NCBI GenBank assembly: GCA_035041965.1
Contig: JAPYMA010000597.1
Span: 124,001 to 188,000, forward strand
Source of the DNA: Anisakis pegreffii
Lineage: Eukaryota; Nematoda; Chromadorea; Rhabditida; Anisakidae
Length of the DNA stretch: 64,000 nucleotides
Reading direction: 5' to 3'
Position numbers and translations under genes: made by a program. The notes under the pieces were generated by a model that searched no databases, had not been told where the DNA came from, and saw nothing but the letters and a program-made list of their open reading frames with translations. Below, piece by piece: positions 13,051 to 26,345 of the stretch. The number at the start of each line of letters is the position of its first letter. Positions within the stretch are counted from its first letter, which is position 1.

Positions 13051-14085
13051 CTATAAATATGTTTTATTTTGCAGCTTTCGGTCTTCTATTTTGTCACCTC
13101 CTGACTGCATAACGAGGATCAGTAAATATTCCAGTTGTTATTCTCATAAAACTGATTAGTATGATTAATCCTGAGGATATTGTCCCTGATAAATTCTAAA
13201 CTAATAGTTGCTTTTTCTAATCATATTTCATAAGCTATTCGTAACTTTTGAGAAACTTCTGCAAGTTAAATTTCCACTTTGAGGTGATTTAGGAATGGAG
13301 ATTGAAAACTATCCCAGCGAAAAGAAACGAATATCAGATCGATGAGTTCAGCAGGAAATAATCGAATCCGTCTAGTCTACTAATAATTTCACTGGATCAG
13401 TGTCATCGATTGTCATCATATAACTGGTTTTCATAAGGTGAACGTTGAATTTGATTGTGCCTTTTACACCATGACGATTTTTTTGACATTTTACAAGCGA
13501 TTTTTTCCAAACGTGAAATGTCAAACGTATGAACTGTGAGTAATTTCTGCCTATACAAGTGACACATAATTGTAAGTTTTTTTTCATCGATATCTGATAT
13601 TGACGGTATAATACAGAATATGTAGCATGATTGAAAACGAGCTATTCAGGCACTGAGAATAATCACTGAATAAATAATTAGAACTCCTTTTTTTTTGGAT
13701 TACTGATGTAATTCATCATCATTGCGCATATGTATGAAAGGTAAAGCAGTGGTGTTGATTATTTCTTCAGTGGCCTTCATCTGAATTCATTCTGATGAAG
13801 AGACCAACGGTCTCGCACTTCTAGTCAATGAACTAAAAGTGCATCGTCGGTGTAAGTCCTAGATGAATTTTCCAAATTTTGTTTCTAAATCGAATGCTTC
13901 TACCCGACAGGATTTCAAATGAATATCACGTTATCACGTCATAAATGGAATTATATAAATGCAATAATTATCACGTTATAAATGGCCGAAGCGCTGAGCA
14001 CTGAACAAAGAAAGAAACAAATTAAATGAAATGAGCAGATCAAGAGAAAGTTCAAAAAGGAAACTGACCACCACGACACGAGTAA

Positions 14086-14316
14086 ATGCTAATCTCGTCG
14101 AGAAGTATATACAGTTCATCACTAGACTCATCCAATTCGACGTTATCAGGTGAAGAGGCGATTACTCCAATTGAATACAGAAGTATACAAAGCGAAGCGA
14201 AACTGAACCAGAGCATGACGATAAAAAGTAATCAATACGTTCGAATGTCTGAATTATTCGAATGTATGGAGCGGATTAATCAGTACGAATGCAGTTCAAA
14301 TGAGAGGATTCAATGA
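14086..14316 (+). CDS. Doubtful small ORF
   Basis: A 76-residue ATG-initiated frame rich in Ser, Glu and Asn, with balanced codon choice and little low-complexity sequence. It contains FECMERINQYEC; the next frame at 14800-15006 contains LERINEDM, a faint similarity that may be chance. No acceptor, donor or conserved domain supports it. It could be a lone exon, a small gene or noise. Confidence 0.2.
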   Translation: MLISSRSIYSSSLDSSNSTLSGEEAITPIEYRSIQSEAKLNQSMTIKSNQYVRMSELFECMERINQYECSSNERIQ

Positions 14317-14799
14317 TGCACAGATCCAAATTTATGATTCGAAAAACAGTCAAAATGTCTCAAAATGATCAACTTGAAAATATTGGCATTATCAGTGAGA
14401 ATTATGTGGTAGCAGCAATAAAAGGTAACTGCAAGTTATTGCTTGAGTAAACAATAAACTGTTGCTCAGTAACAGTCACTTCGAAATCCAACCGAAATCA
14501 CCTCGAAATCAGCATGAATACATCGAAATTCCGATGGAAGCCGCTCCAAAATCGAGTAAGAATCAGCTCAGAAATAGATCAATTTAACGTTTAGATCGCT
14601 TCGTGTGTGTACAACATCAACCAGTGTTCAATACGAACACTTTAAACGCATGTACCTGTGCACAAACTCTGAATGATAATAATAATACTAATTGATCCAA
14701 TGATACGACAGCATGAATGCATAGATTTGTATATGTCGACGACAGATTTGTTCAGATATTGCGAATGTTGTTGAGAATTACCGAGCAATAAAGAGATTC

Positions 14800-15006
14800 T
14801 TGCTGTTGTTGTGTGGGTATGGACTGGAAAGGATCAATGAGGATATGCGATGGTTTTGGGTGATTGATATGAATGCAAGACGGATTTGTGACGAAATGAA
14901 ACGAGAGGGCATTCGAACGATGATGAGTTCTGACGATGAACACTTAAATACCACTCAAATACGTCGTACACTACCGAATAACATGACAACAAAATGCAGT
15001 CGGTAA
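14800..15006 (+). CDS. Doubtful small ORF
   Basis: A 68-residue frame ending in TAA. From about residue 8 it is highly charged (for example INEDMRWFWVIDMNARRICD) and looks more protein-like than most open frames around it. No splice context ties it to a neighbour, and I do not recognise it. Confidence 0.2.
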   Translation: MLLLCGYGLERINEDMRWFWVIDMNARRICDEMKREGIRTMMSSDDEHLNTTQIRRTLPNNMTTKCSR

Positions 15007-16838
15007 TTCGTGATAGAAGACCGCTCGAATGCGTAGATGCATCTTTTAGGCATTACGTTTGTTTGGAATGTTTCAAAAATGTGAAACAGACGAGATGAAT
15101 GGTTGTAAGATGTTGGTTGGTTCCATAGTGTTGTTATTATTCTATTATACATTAAGGGTATAGTGCTTCTGTATTGTTACTGTTATCAACTTATCAATTT
15201 ATCAGTGAATAAGGATTGCTCTTGAAAATTATTCGACTTCTCTTATAAGAGCAGCAAGATAGGTCAATGTCTCTCGGGTATATGGCGTGAAGCGATATCA
15301 TGAAAATATTGTAAGAATCTCTGCATGACTTTCGTGCTTTGCAAGTGGACAAGAATCGATGAAATAGACAGTCATGAATAATCAATATAATAACGAATAA
15401 CATCTTCCGAGAATTAGGTCATACGCATTAATCAAAGGTTTTTACCTGAAAGATACGTTTCGAAGAAACCATTTATCTTCATTATGAGTGAACGCTATCG
15501 ATCGCAACAAAAATTTCATAGATTATTCTTTTCAATTCCTTTTGTAGGGCACTTCTTATAAGACATAAGCCTGGTACTTTGATTCAAGGATCCGAATGGT
15601 TTTAAAAATATGGAACGAGAAATTAACAAGTTGACAATAATATCACATGATCAATAGATGTGGTCAATTCATGCCATTTATGCATGACACCTATCAAAAT
15701 CCATCTCCCAGTGTTCAATCTCATTCAGTGTATCTCTCCTGATCAGTGTTATAACGGAACATCGAACTTTCATCATTTGGAACAAATTCATTCTTTGGCA
15801 CACTCTACAATGGCCACTGTTGCATGCATACATTCCAGAAACAAACTAACGATAATTAGCAAACATTGGAATAACTGGTTCGTCAAGTTAGTCATTACTC
15901 AATTAGGAATGAGATTCTGGATTTTTCATCCCTATACGAAGTTTTCAAATTTTAACGAATTCCTGGAATGGTGATCTAGTGAAAGAACTTGAACACTTAA
16001 GAAGAGTACTTGACAGGATATCAAACGATACAAAACTCAAAATATCAGCACTCATTCACTAGTAATATCGGTCAATTGGTTCCGAGAAGAATGTTGGCGA
16101 AGTCGATCTTCTAATGCATTCCATTCAAAAATTGAATGAAATTTGGATGATTCGAAATGACTCAAACAAGTTCAAAGAATACGAACAATTTAGAGAATAT
16201 GGCGGATAATTGCTGAAATCGAAAGTGAAGGGCATTTGAAATAATGGCAAACGTCAAGTACACTCTTGATCCCGATTCAAGTCAAATTCTTTCGATTCAT
16301 TTTGGGCATTTCGGAATTGTCAATGCAATAAACTGTTGAATTTTGAATTTCAAACCTATCAAAAACAATGGAATCTGCACTCTAATAAAGTGCGTTATAA
16401 TCTTTTAAGGTGCTAAAGCAAATGTAAACTAAATATGCAGCTAATACCCTCTCACCTTTACTGTTTCTTTGATCACCTATTCGGCTGTTCATTGACTAAC
16501 AGATGATCAAACTCTATAAGGAACCATTCAACTTGAAACACTTGACCTTAATTTATGAAGTCTTTATATACGGTTTCGGCCATCCGGAATTTTTAAACAC
16601 ATTCTATCCGTTGCCTTCCACTGGTTCTGAGATCCAGTAATCCTCCATTGACCAAACATTACTTGAATATTACCCAGAATAAGAAGTTTCGTCAGTGATC
16701 TGATGGTTCAGAGTTAATTTCGTGCTGAGTGATGCCTTGTTCTGAGTGACTGAGAGAGTTTGAAGTTCAATTAATTGCACCGAACTCTCATCGTTTAATC
16801 TTATTTAGAATCTTTCTTCAATGTAATCGCCAATTTTC

Positions 16839-16849
16839 TTCCGTTTCAG
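16839..16849 (+). promoter_or_regulatory. Probable trans-splice acceptor of the ZP gene
   Basis: A pyrimidine-rich run ending CCGTTTCAG abuts the ATG at 16850 directly. The ATG opens a signal-peptide-like sequence, so this is more likely a spliced-leader or 5' UTR acceptor than the acceptor of an internal coding exon. Confidence 0.55.
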
Positions 16850-19800
16850 ATGATCGCGGGCAGTGGAACAGTTCGACTGATAATATATCCACTCTTGACG
16901 GTACGTGCAATGCTTGCATAACAATTCATACAAATCGACATTGCGCAATTAATATCAAACTTGAATCCGAAGTTTTATCATCTGAAGTTTTTCAACTTGC
17001 TAAGACAACTCGCATTAAACTTTTATTGGTAAATAACAATTCCTAATTGCAGATATGGATTCAAATACTGCAGATAGCAACCGCTTCGCTGGATTATCCG
17101 AATGAAGTGATCGGGAAACCGCTGGTGGAGTGTGAATTCGATCGTATGGTAGTCAAGGTTTGCTGAAGAAATATTTTTCGTTTACTTACCTGCCTATATC
17201 AGCATTCATTTATCACATTGTTTTGCGTCCCACGATATTTTGTGTATACCAATACATTGAGATTTCGGTTTCAGGTGAAAACAACGAACACAAATCCGTC
17301 ACATATCTATGTGAATGACTATGCAAATGATGAGAAATGTATGACTCAAAATCAAAATCGACTCGAAATACTAACTGGAAACTGTGGTATCACAAATGAT
17401 CAAATGGTAGACCTTTTAGTAACATCATCATCCAATACTTTCAATTTCTTTTTAATGCAGTGCTTCTCACGTTCGGGTGCTCAATTACCCCTTTTGATGA
17501 TCTGGCAGGCCGCCGTTACCCATCCCCTCCCCATCTGATACATGAATATCATGATGGTATTCGACATGACTAGGCCTTCTCTTAGAAATTAGAGCGTTGT
17601 GTTCCTCATTATTGTAATCGATTATGATTGCATGAAAAGCTATTGTCTGTGACACGCTCACTTAAAACTGATTCAGATGGATTCTCATTCTCCTCAGACG
17701 TGTTGTATTCACTCTCATAGCTATCACATGCGAATATTGTTCTCTTGATGAGTTTTTCTCATTCGCTTCGTCTCAATTTCACATCACAGTTCAAATCAAC
17801 TTCTCATTCTGTAGTATATACTATTTACTGAACACGTTGACGAGTGTTGACAGCCGAAATCAACAATACAACAATTGAATATTCTTGCTCAACAATGTTC
17901 GACAGTCAAATGATCAATTATAGAGTGTATTTGATAGAATGAGAATTTGACTTTAATTGTTGGATGAAATGAATAAGAAATTAGTAAAAGAGAATACTTT
18001 TGGTGATAAAAGTTATGAGAGCGATTGCAGCAGCAATGAAAAGAATGAAAACCATGTTAAGCGAATGAAAACCTTGTTAGGCCCGAACGAGCTAATGGTA
18101 CTCAGAAAATAGGCAAATTAAGAGTGTTGCTATCAGCTAACCGCATTTACATACCCGAGTTAAAAAACACCATCACAATGGCGCTCTATCGTAGCATAAA
18201 ACTGCAAGAAACACTAATTTCCGGACCGCTTCCATTACCCATTGACACCGCTAAATTACCCGAAATGAGTAATTTCACCCCATATGAGAACCACTGGCCT
18301 GCCTTTTCTGTTGGATGAAGTGTGAGTATATGTGAGCAATATTTTTTCCAGCAAATCTTAATCAGCTTTTAATTTGAGAGCAATCAGAACGACATGATTT
18401 ACAATGCTTGCATAACGGTACAACTTCATCCACTCTTCGTAACAGCGAATGATCGTTCGTATTGTGTACAGTGTGTATTCACAAATTCTGAATCTATTGA
18501 AAACGTCGACGAAACACTCGCAATAAGGTCAGTGATTTGAAGAACTGTATTGTCCCCTCAGGACGAAGGAGTGATGCATTTCTATCATTATCTCTATAAA
18601 TACTTGGATTCAATCACGATAAATTCCTGAATGAATATTATGGTAACAAATGGTCATGGATTTCAGTCAAGCGACACCAGCTCATTTGACACCTCACCTG
18701 GACTCACATCTTGCCAAAAAGCCAAAATGTACTTACGCAATTAGACGTGATTCATTGGACGGACCTAAAGTCCATTACGCAACAGTTGGCCAAACAGTTT
18801 TTCATGTGTGGGAATGTGACGGAACTGGTTTGTTCTTAGTTGCTTCTTATGAAAACATAAATTTGACTGGATATGATGCAGTTTAGCCGTCTTGATTCTA
18901 AAGTTGATTTGATTTGCGAGAATTCGTCTCAATTTTCAGATGGCGTACGCATGCGCGTACAGAACTGTTACGTTGAAGATGGTCAAGAGAATCGCATTCT
19001 GATAATCGATGAAAATGGGTATTTATCTTTACCAATTTTTTTGTTGATCACTCATGAAAACACTCACTTATGCCACCAATATAGCGTACTTCATACCTTT
19101 TACATATGATGTTCAATAATACAATCTAGATTTCCGAATTTTTTCAAAGAAACAAATAATTTCAGATGTGGTATTGATCAGTACATCTTGCCAACGCCAC
19201 AGTATTCACGCGATCTTCGAATTGCCTCACAGGTGAGTATTTATAATTTTATAACTGTATAATTTTTATAACTTTGTAACTTTATAACTTTCATAACTTT
19301 TCTAACACTGGAAATTTCGGTGTTCAATTTCTTTATTGTAAAAAAAATGAAGTTTAGTGATTCTTCATTAATTATTTTTCAGGAGACACGAGTGTTCAAA
19401 TTCGCTAACAAAACAATCACTAAATTCGCTTGTCAAATTCGGTTATGTTGGCCCAAGAAACAAGATTGCGATGCTATAACTGTGAGTGACTTTTGGCAAC
19501 TTTCAAAACATTTATTCATCGCGATGTTCTCTAGTTCAACGGAATATAACAGAAATGAGTCATTTATTTCGTCGTTTTGATCACTGAATCACCGATCGAA
19601 TTGCAATTTATGGTGACGAATAGTTTACGCTAATATGGCTGAATATGTGGAAAAAGGTTGATAATAAATGAAGAATACGATATTCATGTTGTGAGTAATA
19701 AAATAAAGTCGTATAGTTATTAATCTAATGGTTGACTGAATAAGCAATGTGAATGAGTAACGGTAATCATGATTCAGCCTCCTCAGCAGTGTCCAATTTT

Positions 19801-20887
19801 CGAAGATCGCTTCGCACTGCAACGCCGTCTTCACGACGTTCAACAACGATTCGATGAGTCTCCCGAAGAGGGAAACCATTTTCGCACGAGCGATCACCAT
19901 CAGAGAATGCCTTCTCCGGGTGGATCTAACGATAGGTCAACTGCATCGCATGTAGTTCCTAAACGGTGTGCAAACTGATTTCAATCGAACTCATTACATG
20001 TTTCAATGATAATGAATTCCAAGAAGACTATCAAGTTGGCTCTCACTTGATCTGATCTTCAAACCACCTTTGACATCATTGCATCGAATTGAAGCACAGA
20101 AAAATCAAATCAGACGTCTCCCTGACGGTTAATTTGGCATTTTTAATGAAACATTCCAATCATTTGCTTTGACTCCAGTTTCAGTGCACCAAAGGAATTG
20201 ATCAGCAACCGTCGGAAGCGTTCGCTTCATCAGTCCATGCATCACAGTCTGGTTGAAAGCCAGAATCAAAATAATAAGAAACTTGAGAATCAAAATGAGA
20301 ACGAAGTGAACGTGGTTGATGTTGTGGCGATTTTGGACTCAGAAAACGACATAAATTACTTTGGTGAGCATACTTTTTTGGTATCCAGTTGTTTTTGGAT
20401 CAACTTACGGATTATTTGATCAACATAAGAATATCGCCACTAATTTCGAATTTTACACCACTCACAATATGACCTCATTCGAGCTCAAATGATTGAACTG
20501 ACCCAGACTCGCCATATTCAAAGCTTCAGCTGATACGTCAATAACCGACGACTTTCACATTTCAATTTCTCAGGCGGTCCAACTGAGCAGCTGGCTAGAT
20601 CGTGACCGTTAATTCACCATAATGCTTAAATTTTTATCTGTGTTGATCGCGGCAACATTATGGACACAATCGATTAAGAGTGGTTTCTTTCAGAGGATAA
20701 ACTCAGCGCATCGGATTCAACACAGCAAATGATGTCTGGATCTCTATCATGCTTTACGCAATCCACGTATATCGTGTTGCTGATTACTGCCATCATTTTA
20801 TGCTCTACGTCCGTTTTCGTTGTTCTTTTGTGTTTGTTGCCTTCGAAAAATCGAGCGAATTTGCAGAATTTATGTTATCGATACTGA
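16850..20887 (+). CDS. Cuticlin-like ZP-domain membrane protein
   Basis: Eleven exons in phase: 16850-16900, 17053-17157, 17275-17406, 18379-18527, 18667-18827, 18940-19018, 19166-19232, 19383-19481, 19778-19935, 20185-20363 and 20694-20887. They total 1374 nt, 457 residues. A hydrophobic signal peptide spans exons 1-2 (to about residue 29). The ZP module follows, with VIGKPLVECEFD, TGNCGI, HPLFVTANDRSY, KCTYAIRRDSLDGP, VFHVWECDG, RVQNCYVEDG, DENGCGIDQYILPT and FACQIRLCWPKKQDC, the order and cysteine positions of nematode cuticlins. Exon 10 carries NRRKRS, a furin-type site where these proteins are cut to release the ectodomain. Exon 11 encodes a C-terminal transmembrane helix (about residues 417-441) and a short tail. 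Cuticlin ZP proteins polymerise in the cuticle, often in alae or annuli. The weakest junction is exon 3-4, where the exon 4 acceptor is a poor TTTGAG. Which cutl orthologue this is I cannot tell. Confidence 0.93.
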
Positions 20888-23820
20888 ATTTCAGTTACTT
20901 TATTCCATCATTCTGCAATGATTGCGATTCAGATGGGTAGTTCTTACCTCACTTATAGTGTATGTTGACCTCATGGATTTGTTCATTATCAGCGCTGTTT
21001 TGATTGCTTTGCATTGATTATTTCATTCATATTTCAAATATAATTATTTCAGTGTATCTGATGTTGTCAATTCTGAATTCATTTGAATAATAATTTTAAC
21101 TCAACACCAAATCTGCTCATTCATCCACGTATACAGTATTTCATGTGTGAAATAGAAGGCACTCTTGAAATTTATTCAGCAAATACCATTCTGGATAATA
21201 CAAAGGAATGGGTGGGATTACTGGAATACTTAAACATTTGCCAGGAGTGTTCAAATAAACTTTACAATGATTTACTGTCAAGTTTCACAAAATGATCTAT
21301 ACACACCGTTGGAACAATATTAAGCACTCTCATTTCCAATGAATTTAATGTATTTTTATGAAAGATTGCTTGCTGAAAAGATTAAAAATGAATTGATTGA
21401 TGAGATGTGCATAGAATGTCATCGAAGGTCTGCTTGATTTCTTTTGAATTGCTGGAACGAATTCTGAAAGAAAATTCTGAAAAATTGCTCATGAATATAA
21501 AATATTTCATTCATTTCATACAGAACAGAACAATTTTATACATTTTATCCAAAAATTATTAATGTACTTTTGTTGACTTTTCTTTGTTATGATTATCAGT
21601 GCTTCTGATGATAAGCTAAAGATAAACTGACATGGTTATCAGTAGTGATGACGATAAAAGTTAGTTTGAACGACATCCTTTTTAAACGCATTCAAAATGT
21701 TACATGCAAATGCTACATTTTAGCATCTTTCGCTACAACACACATATCTCCTTCTAGATAGCCGATAACATCATAGATGACTCTTAAGTGATTAATCAAA
21801 AGTGATTGCAGTGAACCATCAGCTTCCTTATTTCGCGAGTGCACTTCATGTTCAGTATTCATTTGAACGTTAATACTGATCAAAAATTATCAAAAAATAA
21901 AATAGATATAATCTTCGCTCTTGTTGATAATCACGACAGTTTGTTGTCACTATGGACAGACTTAATCCCCTGGTTTCTGAACTTGGACGATTCACTTCAA
22001 ATTGATGTTTACTTTCGCAAGTCAGCTTACTTTGCCTTCATTCATTATCCACTAATAATGTGTGTTTGCATAGTTTCAAATTACGTTTCCATGAAATTTT
22101 CTACCAAGAAATGAAAATTATCGATTCGAGAGCGAATGAATTCCTCCAGCAAATACCGCCAAGCTAAAGTCACTCAATGACGGAACCAAAGCTGATTCAG
22201 TAGTCATCATTTATTCTCTGTGAAATTCTACGATCTCACAGTTAGTGCGATGATTTTTCGAAATTCTATTCTTTTCGTTTAAATTCTCTTCGAATATGTA
22301 CATGAATGACTTGAATAAATTGGGCGAATATACTCAGTGCCACGTTTGCAGCGAATCGAAAACATCTATGTAGCATCTCTTTGAAGGGTAAGTTTCATTT
22401 GAAATGATTCAATCAGCTGATTGTATTCTAAAAGAGAAAATACTGTCGTGAAATAATGAAGTGCTTAGTGGTCCCTTCTTGTTCAAAGCAGTGGATTGAG
22501 CGAAATAAGCAAAATGATACGTTCAACTGCATACGAGTATTGTGCTTCAAGGTGTCCAATAGTGCAGGCGATATCATCACCAGGAATAGTCTACATACAA
22601 ACACTTTTTTGGAAAATTAACAATTGGATGTTCTAAGATTTTGTGGCAAAAATATTGCTATTCATGTAGTTGTCTATTAAAACTTGAGTGCAGTAATGCA
22701 ATAATGACATTCAATCGGAAGAAAACTAATTTTAGAGGATCAATGATACCATAAAAACAATGGTTTTTAGCATGTCTACGAAATCATTTGTACATAATAG
22801 CAATAATATACCCATCACACCTTCACAAGAATTCCTTTCTGTTGAGTTTTTACATGCTTTAACCACACCTTGCACGATATTGAAAACACTCACGATAGCG
22901 ATTTAATTCACATGACTGTGGACGATAAGTGGCAAAATTTTTTTATCTTGAACAATAATAGAATGGCACTGCGATATGGCAAAGAATAGGATCGGTTAAT
23001 TATGGTTATTTGGTGAACTGACGATCAGTTATGATCGATGACGGTAAAGAGTCATTATCGACTCTGTTATGCAGCTCAAACTGGTTATATATTCTGAACT
23101 AGTCTTAAATGAAATTGAATTATTCTCAACTGAATCAAGTACATTCACTCAATTGCCACGTTGATAATTGTTGAGATAATGGCACACATTATCTCAGCAA
23201 GTATCAACGAGACATTCTTTCAAACCATACTCATGCTATCTATCTGTCCATCTATCTTCAGGTGATGATCGCTTCAAAAACATTAAAATATTCGATCACA
23301 ATTCGATATCTGCTTTGCATTCGACATTTACATTCATTCTATTCACCATTATCAATTCGCTTTCAATTTCTTTCCTTTTATTCATGCTCTGCTGAATTGT
23401 TCATCGTTCTAAGCACAAGCTATATACAAAGTTTAAGCGATTGCAATCGCGTGAATTTATGCGTTTCAGTTAGCGCTCGGTGATCGGTGTTTGAGTCCGA
23501 AAGATGCTGCTGATACAGTAAAGTATTGAATGTTTTGCAGTTGCGTGATATAATTCTGCGTATATGAATTGCTTAGGCTATAAATTTTAAATATTCACTT
23601 TAAATGTATGAAACTTGCGATTAAACACAGCATTCGTTACGAAAAAACAACAACATTGCTTTTTGCATGCGAATTCTCATCCGTCTAGTTTGGTCCGCAT
23701 TCGTCTAATAACCCTTCTTATTGTCCTACGCTTCAGTGGATTCGAATATCTCTAATTTTACTCGCACAAAACATTTTTTAATCAAAACTGAACCGAACCG
23801 TATCAACATTCAGAATGGAA
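20888..23820. other. Region without a recognised gene
   Basis: It holds the 3' side of the ZP gene. The plus-strand frame 21839-22114 (91 residues, with a hydrophobic stretch near its end) is the only longer open frame, and it lacks splice context and resemblance to a family. No repeats or RNA genes are seen. Confidence 0.5.
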
Positions 23821-24054
23821 TTATATGATAATTTTCTTGTGCTTTATGCATTCACTCCCCTCCCACTCTCTTCGTCGAAACATTCGACAAAACATCTCAT
23901 ATTGTTGATCAACAGCAACTATCTCATGTTGATCCCTCGACCAATCACCCACCGCACGTAACGGTTTCAACATTTCACTGATAATGTGGCTTTTCGACTT
24001 CGAGCTGGCAATCATCATGCTCCTATCCAACAGTTCATTTTTTGATCGAATTAG
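23821..24054 (-). CDS. Candidate terminal exon, unknown product
   Basis: Read on the minus strand, a TTGCTAG acceptor is followed by 77 codons and TAA. The text is charged and codon-balanced (for example KPLRAVGDWSRDQHEIVAVD, then FCRMFRRREWEG) with no low complexity, unlike surrounding frames. A separate candidate exon on the same strand at 24252-24367 ends in its own stop, so the two are not consecutive coding exons. I do not recognise the product, and no upstream partner was found. Confidence 0.35.
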   Translation of the reverse strand, partial: LIRSKNELLDRSMMIASSKSKSHIISEMLKPLRAVGDWSRDQHEIVAVDQQYEMFCRMFRRREWEGSECIKHKKIII

Positions 24055-24251
24055 CTAGCAATAAGCTGATTTCGCCTAATCAAGCAAGGACGATTCCACT
24101 AAGCAGTTCATTTTTCTAAATGCACTCTTTCGTCGTTCTAAACTTTGCTATGCTGTCGAAACTTTGCTATGCGACAGTTTTGTCCGTTCTTCCGTTATTC
24201 TAGCCTTATCGTTGTTGATAATTTTGTCGCTTCTTATTGTTTCATTTCATT

Positions 24252-24367
24252 TCATATCATTTCATCGTAGATGAAAATGATCGCAACCACTCCAGCAACT
24301 GTTATCTTGAGAATATTCAAAAATTTGGATATCCAATTCATCATTTTATCGTTCAGCTGTTTACGCT
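24252..24367 (-). CDS. Candidate last exon with a C-terminal membrane anchor
   Basis: On the minus strand, a CTGCAG acceptor is followed by 37 codons and TGA (ATGATATGA). The text runs from RKQLNDKMMNWISKFLNI into a hydrophobic helix (ITVAGVVAIIFI) and ends YDEMI. An amphipathic segment followed by a terminal transmembrane helix is what a tail-anchored protein or the last helix of a channel would show. The previous exon must end in phase 1 to the right; I could not identify it. Confidence 0.35.
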
Positions 24368-25923
24368 CTGCAGTTGTGTATGATAATCGTTATCATTAAT
24401 AGTGTCGGTATTCGAATGCGTTACATAATCAGTGTTAAGTAGTGTCAGTTACGTGAGGTAGCAGAAGCGAACCGATGAAATGATCAAAATGTGATGATGA
24501 GATAATAATAATGATGGCGATGACAATAACAAATAAATACGTTGTGCTGTGTTGCTTTTATTATCAAGCACATTTGGTGCGGCTGATTGATATGTGTAGC
24601 ATAAACAAATCTTTGTGAGTGTTAATGGCAGTATTATGGGCCCGGCTGCCGCTCTTCAGCAAAACTTTTTATAACTATACAAATGTGTAACGGTTATCCG
24701 AGATGGGGACTGAATCCTATTCGCTTCACGCATGATACATTCGTTCAATAACCAGTGATAATTGAAAATCTAATAGAAGATCGGTTCTGCCCTTAGTGAA
24801 GTTTGATAATCAATTAAGATTTCACGTGAAACTTGATTGATTGCCTTAAAATTACGGTAAAAGAACGAAACTATTCGGTGATAAAGTATTGTAGCCTGAA
24901 CATGGCTGTAAAGCTCGTGACTGAACTCTAGATTAATAAATTCGGTTGCTAGGACGGAGGGGTTGAAATAGCGATTCTTCTGAGCAAGTGTAAAATCTCC
25001 ATATCTTACGATGAGACATGTCCAATTACCTATGTTATCTAACTTTATTCGCACATTTTCTTCCTATAGCCTTCTTTTCAATAACGAACCTTCGTTGAGG
25101 GTTCCTCTTCAAGAATCGTTACCAGAGCGTATTCCGGTAGACTTTTAGCATTTCATGAAAACACAGATAATCACAGATGCATAATGATGCTATAGTTTAT
25201 CTGCTTTTGTAATCGAAAGAGTAATCATTGTAGCGATCATAATCTTGCAGCTAATCTCTGTGACTATTTATACTGAAATCTCCACGGTGGCTATCGAAAA
25301 TCTGTTGGAAAGAGATTCCATTTGTTTATGTTTAGAGCATTCAATACGAATCATAAATCATACACTCCATATCTGCATATCGGATCAGCCCTAAGTAAGC
25401 CACATCACCGAGCTGTCCAAACAAAATCTCTACAATTATCGTTGAACTCTGCACCGGAAGCTCTCATATTCAATCAAATTCTTATCGAATCGTTGTCAGT
25501 TATTCATATCACCCGTATGCAGATCCTTGAAACCGCTGATCGCATTCCCAAATGCTGTAAATTAATCGTCATGTGAAGAGTTTCATTGCATTTGTTATGT
25601 AATCGTATACATGTGATTGTGTTGTTCTGTCAAATGCAAATGCACAGTTTTGTGTTGAAATGTTTGGTTGCATTGCATTGTTCTCAAAATTTCAATCTTC
25701 ACATGTGTTTGACCCAATTCAAAAGGAACTGACAATTGGAAAACAACAAATTTGACTGTAACCATGGATGGAAGACAGCTCACGTTTGGTAAATAAAAAA
25801 TTAGGTGAAGTGAAAAATAGGTGAATGTATGTACATATATCCGTGTGTTCGAATTTGTAAATGCAAGATTTCATTGTTCAGATTTGCTTGAAAAAATTTC
25901 AATATTGAACCCATTACGGGTAG
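24368..25923. other. Region without a recognised gene
   Basis: The minus-strand frame 24770-25054 (94 residues) is the longest and is not supported by good splice sites. A short G+C-rich word, GGGCCCGGCTGCCG, occurs near 24639 on an A+T-rich background. Confidence 0.4.
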
Positions 25924-26345
25924 TTATTGGGTGATAGAATTTATGAGCATGATTTGATGAGTGCAGAATGTGAACAAGATAATTCCGATTGTATAAAGTG
26001 ATCTTATTGTTAGCGAGCGCAGTTCGCGTTGATAGATTAACAACAGGAAATATTTTTGAACATTGAAATATGACTGGATGAAAGATTCGAGATCTGAAAT
26101 GTAATGCTATAATTGAAATCTTGATGGATTGACAACAATGAATACGCAAATGATTCAGTCAACTGCGAAACATGAGTAACTGGACGCTTACCTTTCACAT
26201 TAACGCGATGATTAATTGACATGACAGGTTGTAGTTTGATGTAAAGAATGTGATTGTGGAATTCTGATCTCTGGACAGGATGAATGGGATCGTGGAATAT
26301 GAGACCGTTAGAATGCAACAATGTAACATTGATTCCAAGCAAAGA
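25924..26345 (-). CDS. Candidate two-exon 3' end of an unknown gene
   Basis: Minus-strand exons 26345-26192 and 26093-25924 join in phase 1 across a 98-bp GT-AG intron (donor AAAG|GTAAGC, acceptor ATTTCAG) and end in TAA. The first encodes 51 residues including IFHDPIHPVQRSEFHNHILY. The second continues DLESFIQSYFNVQKYF and carries a hydrophobic stretch (SLYTIGIILFTFC) near the C-terminus. The good splice sites and matched phases are the support. Against it, a second frame of the first exon is also open, and I do not recognise the protein. Confidence 0.35.

Larger units (their letters stand above)
13051..16849. other. Intergenic region with possible small coding frames
   Basis: This holds the unknown 5' end of the cysteine-rich minus-strand gene and the promoter side of the ZP gene. 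Two plus-strand frames have codon-like composition, 14086-14316 and 14800-15006, but neither resembles a known family. Faint resemblance to retroelement text around 15660-16060 is too weak to call. Confidence 0.4.

Noticed and set aside
15660..16060. Possible BEL/Pao or other retroelement remnant
   Set aside because: A few phrases resemble integrase-region text, but no motif (zinc finger, DDE, RT) holds up in one frame.
17460..17540. Extra exon of the ZP gene after a good TTTTTAATGCAG acceptor
   Set aside because: It reads into a stop without a usable donor and would disrupt the ZP domain; skipping from 17406 to 18379 gives the expected spacing between conserved cysteines.
18124..18318. 64-residue frame inside ZP intron 3
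   Set aside because: It has no in-phase splice junction to the ZP exons, and its sequence is not part of the ZP fold.
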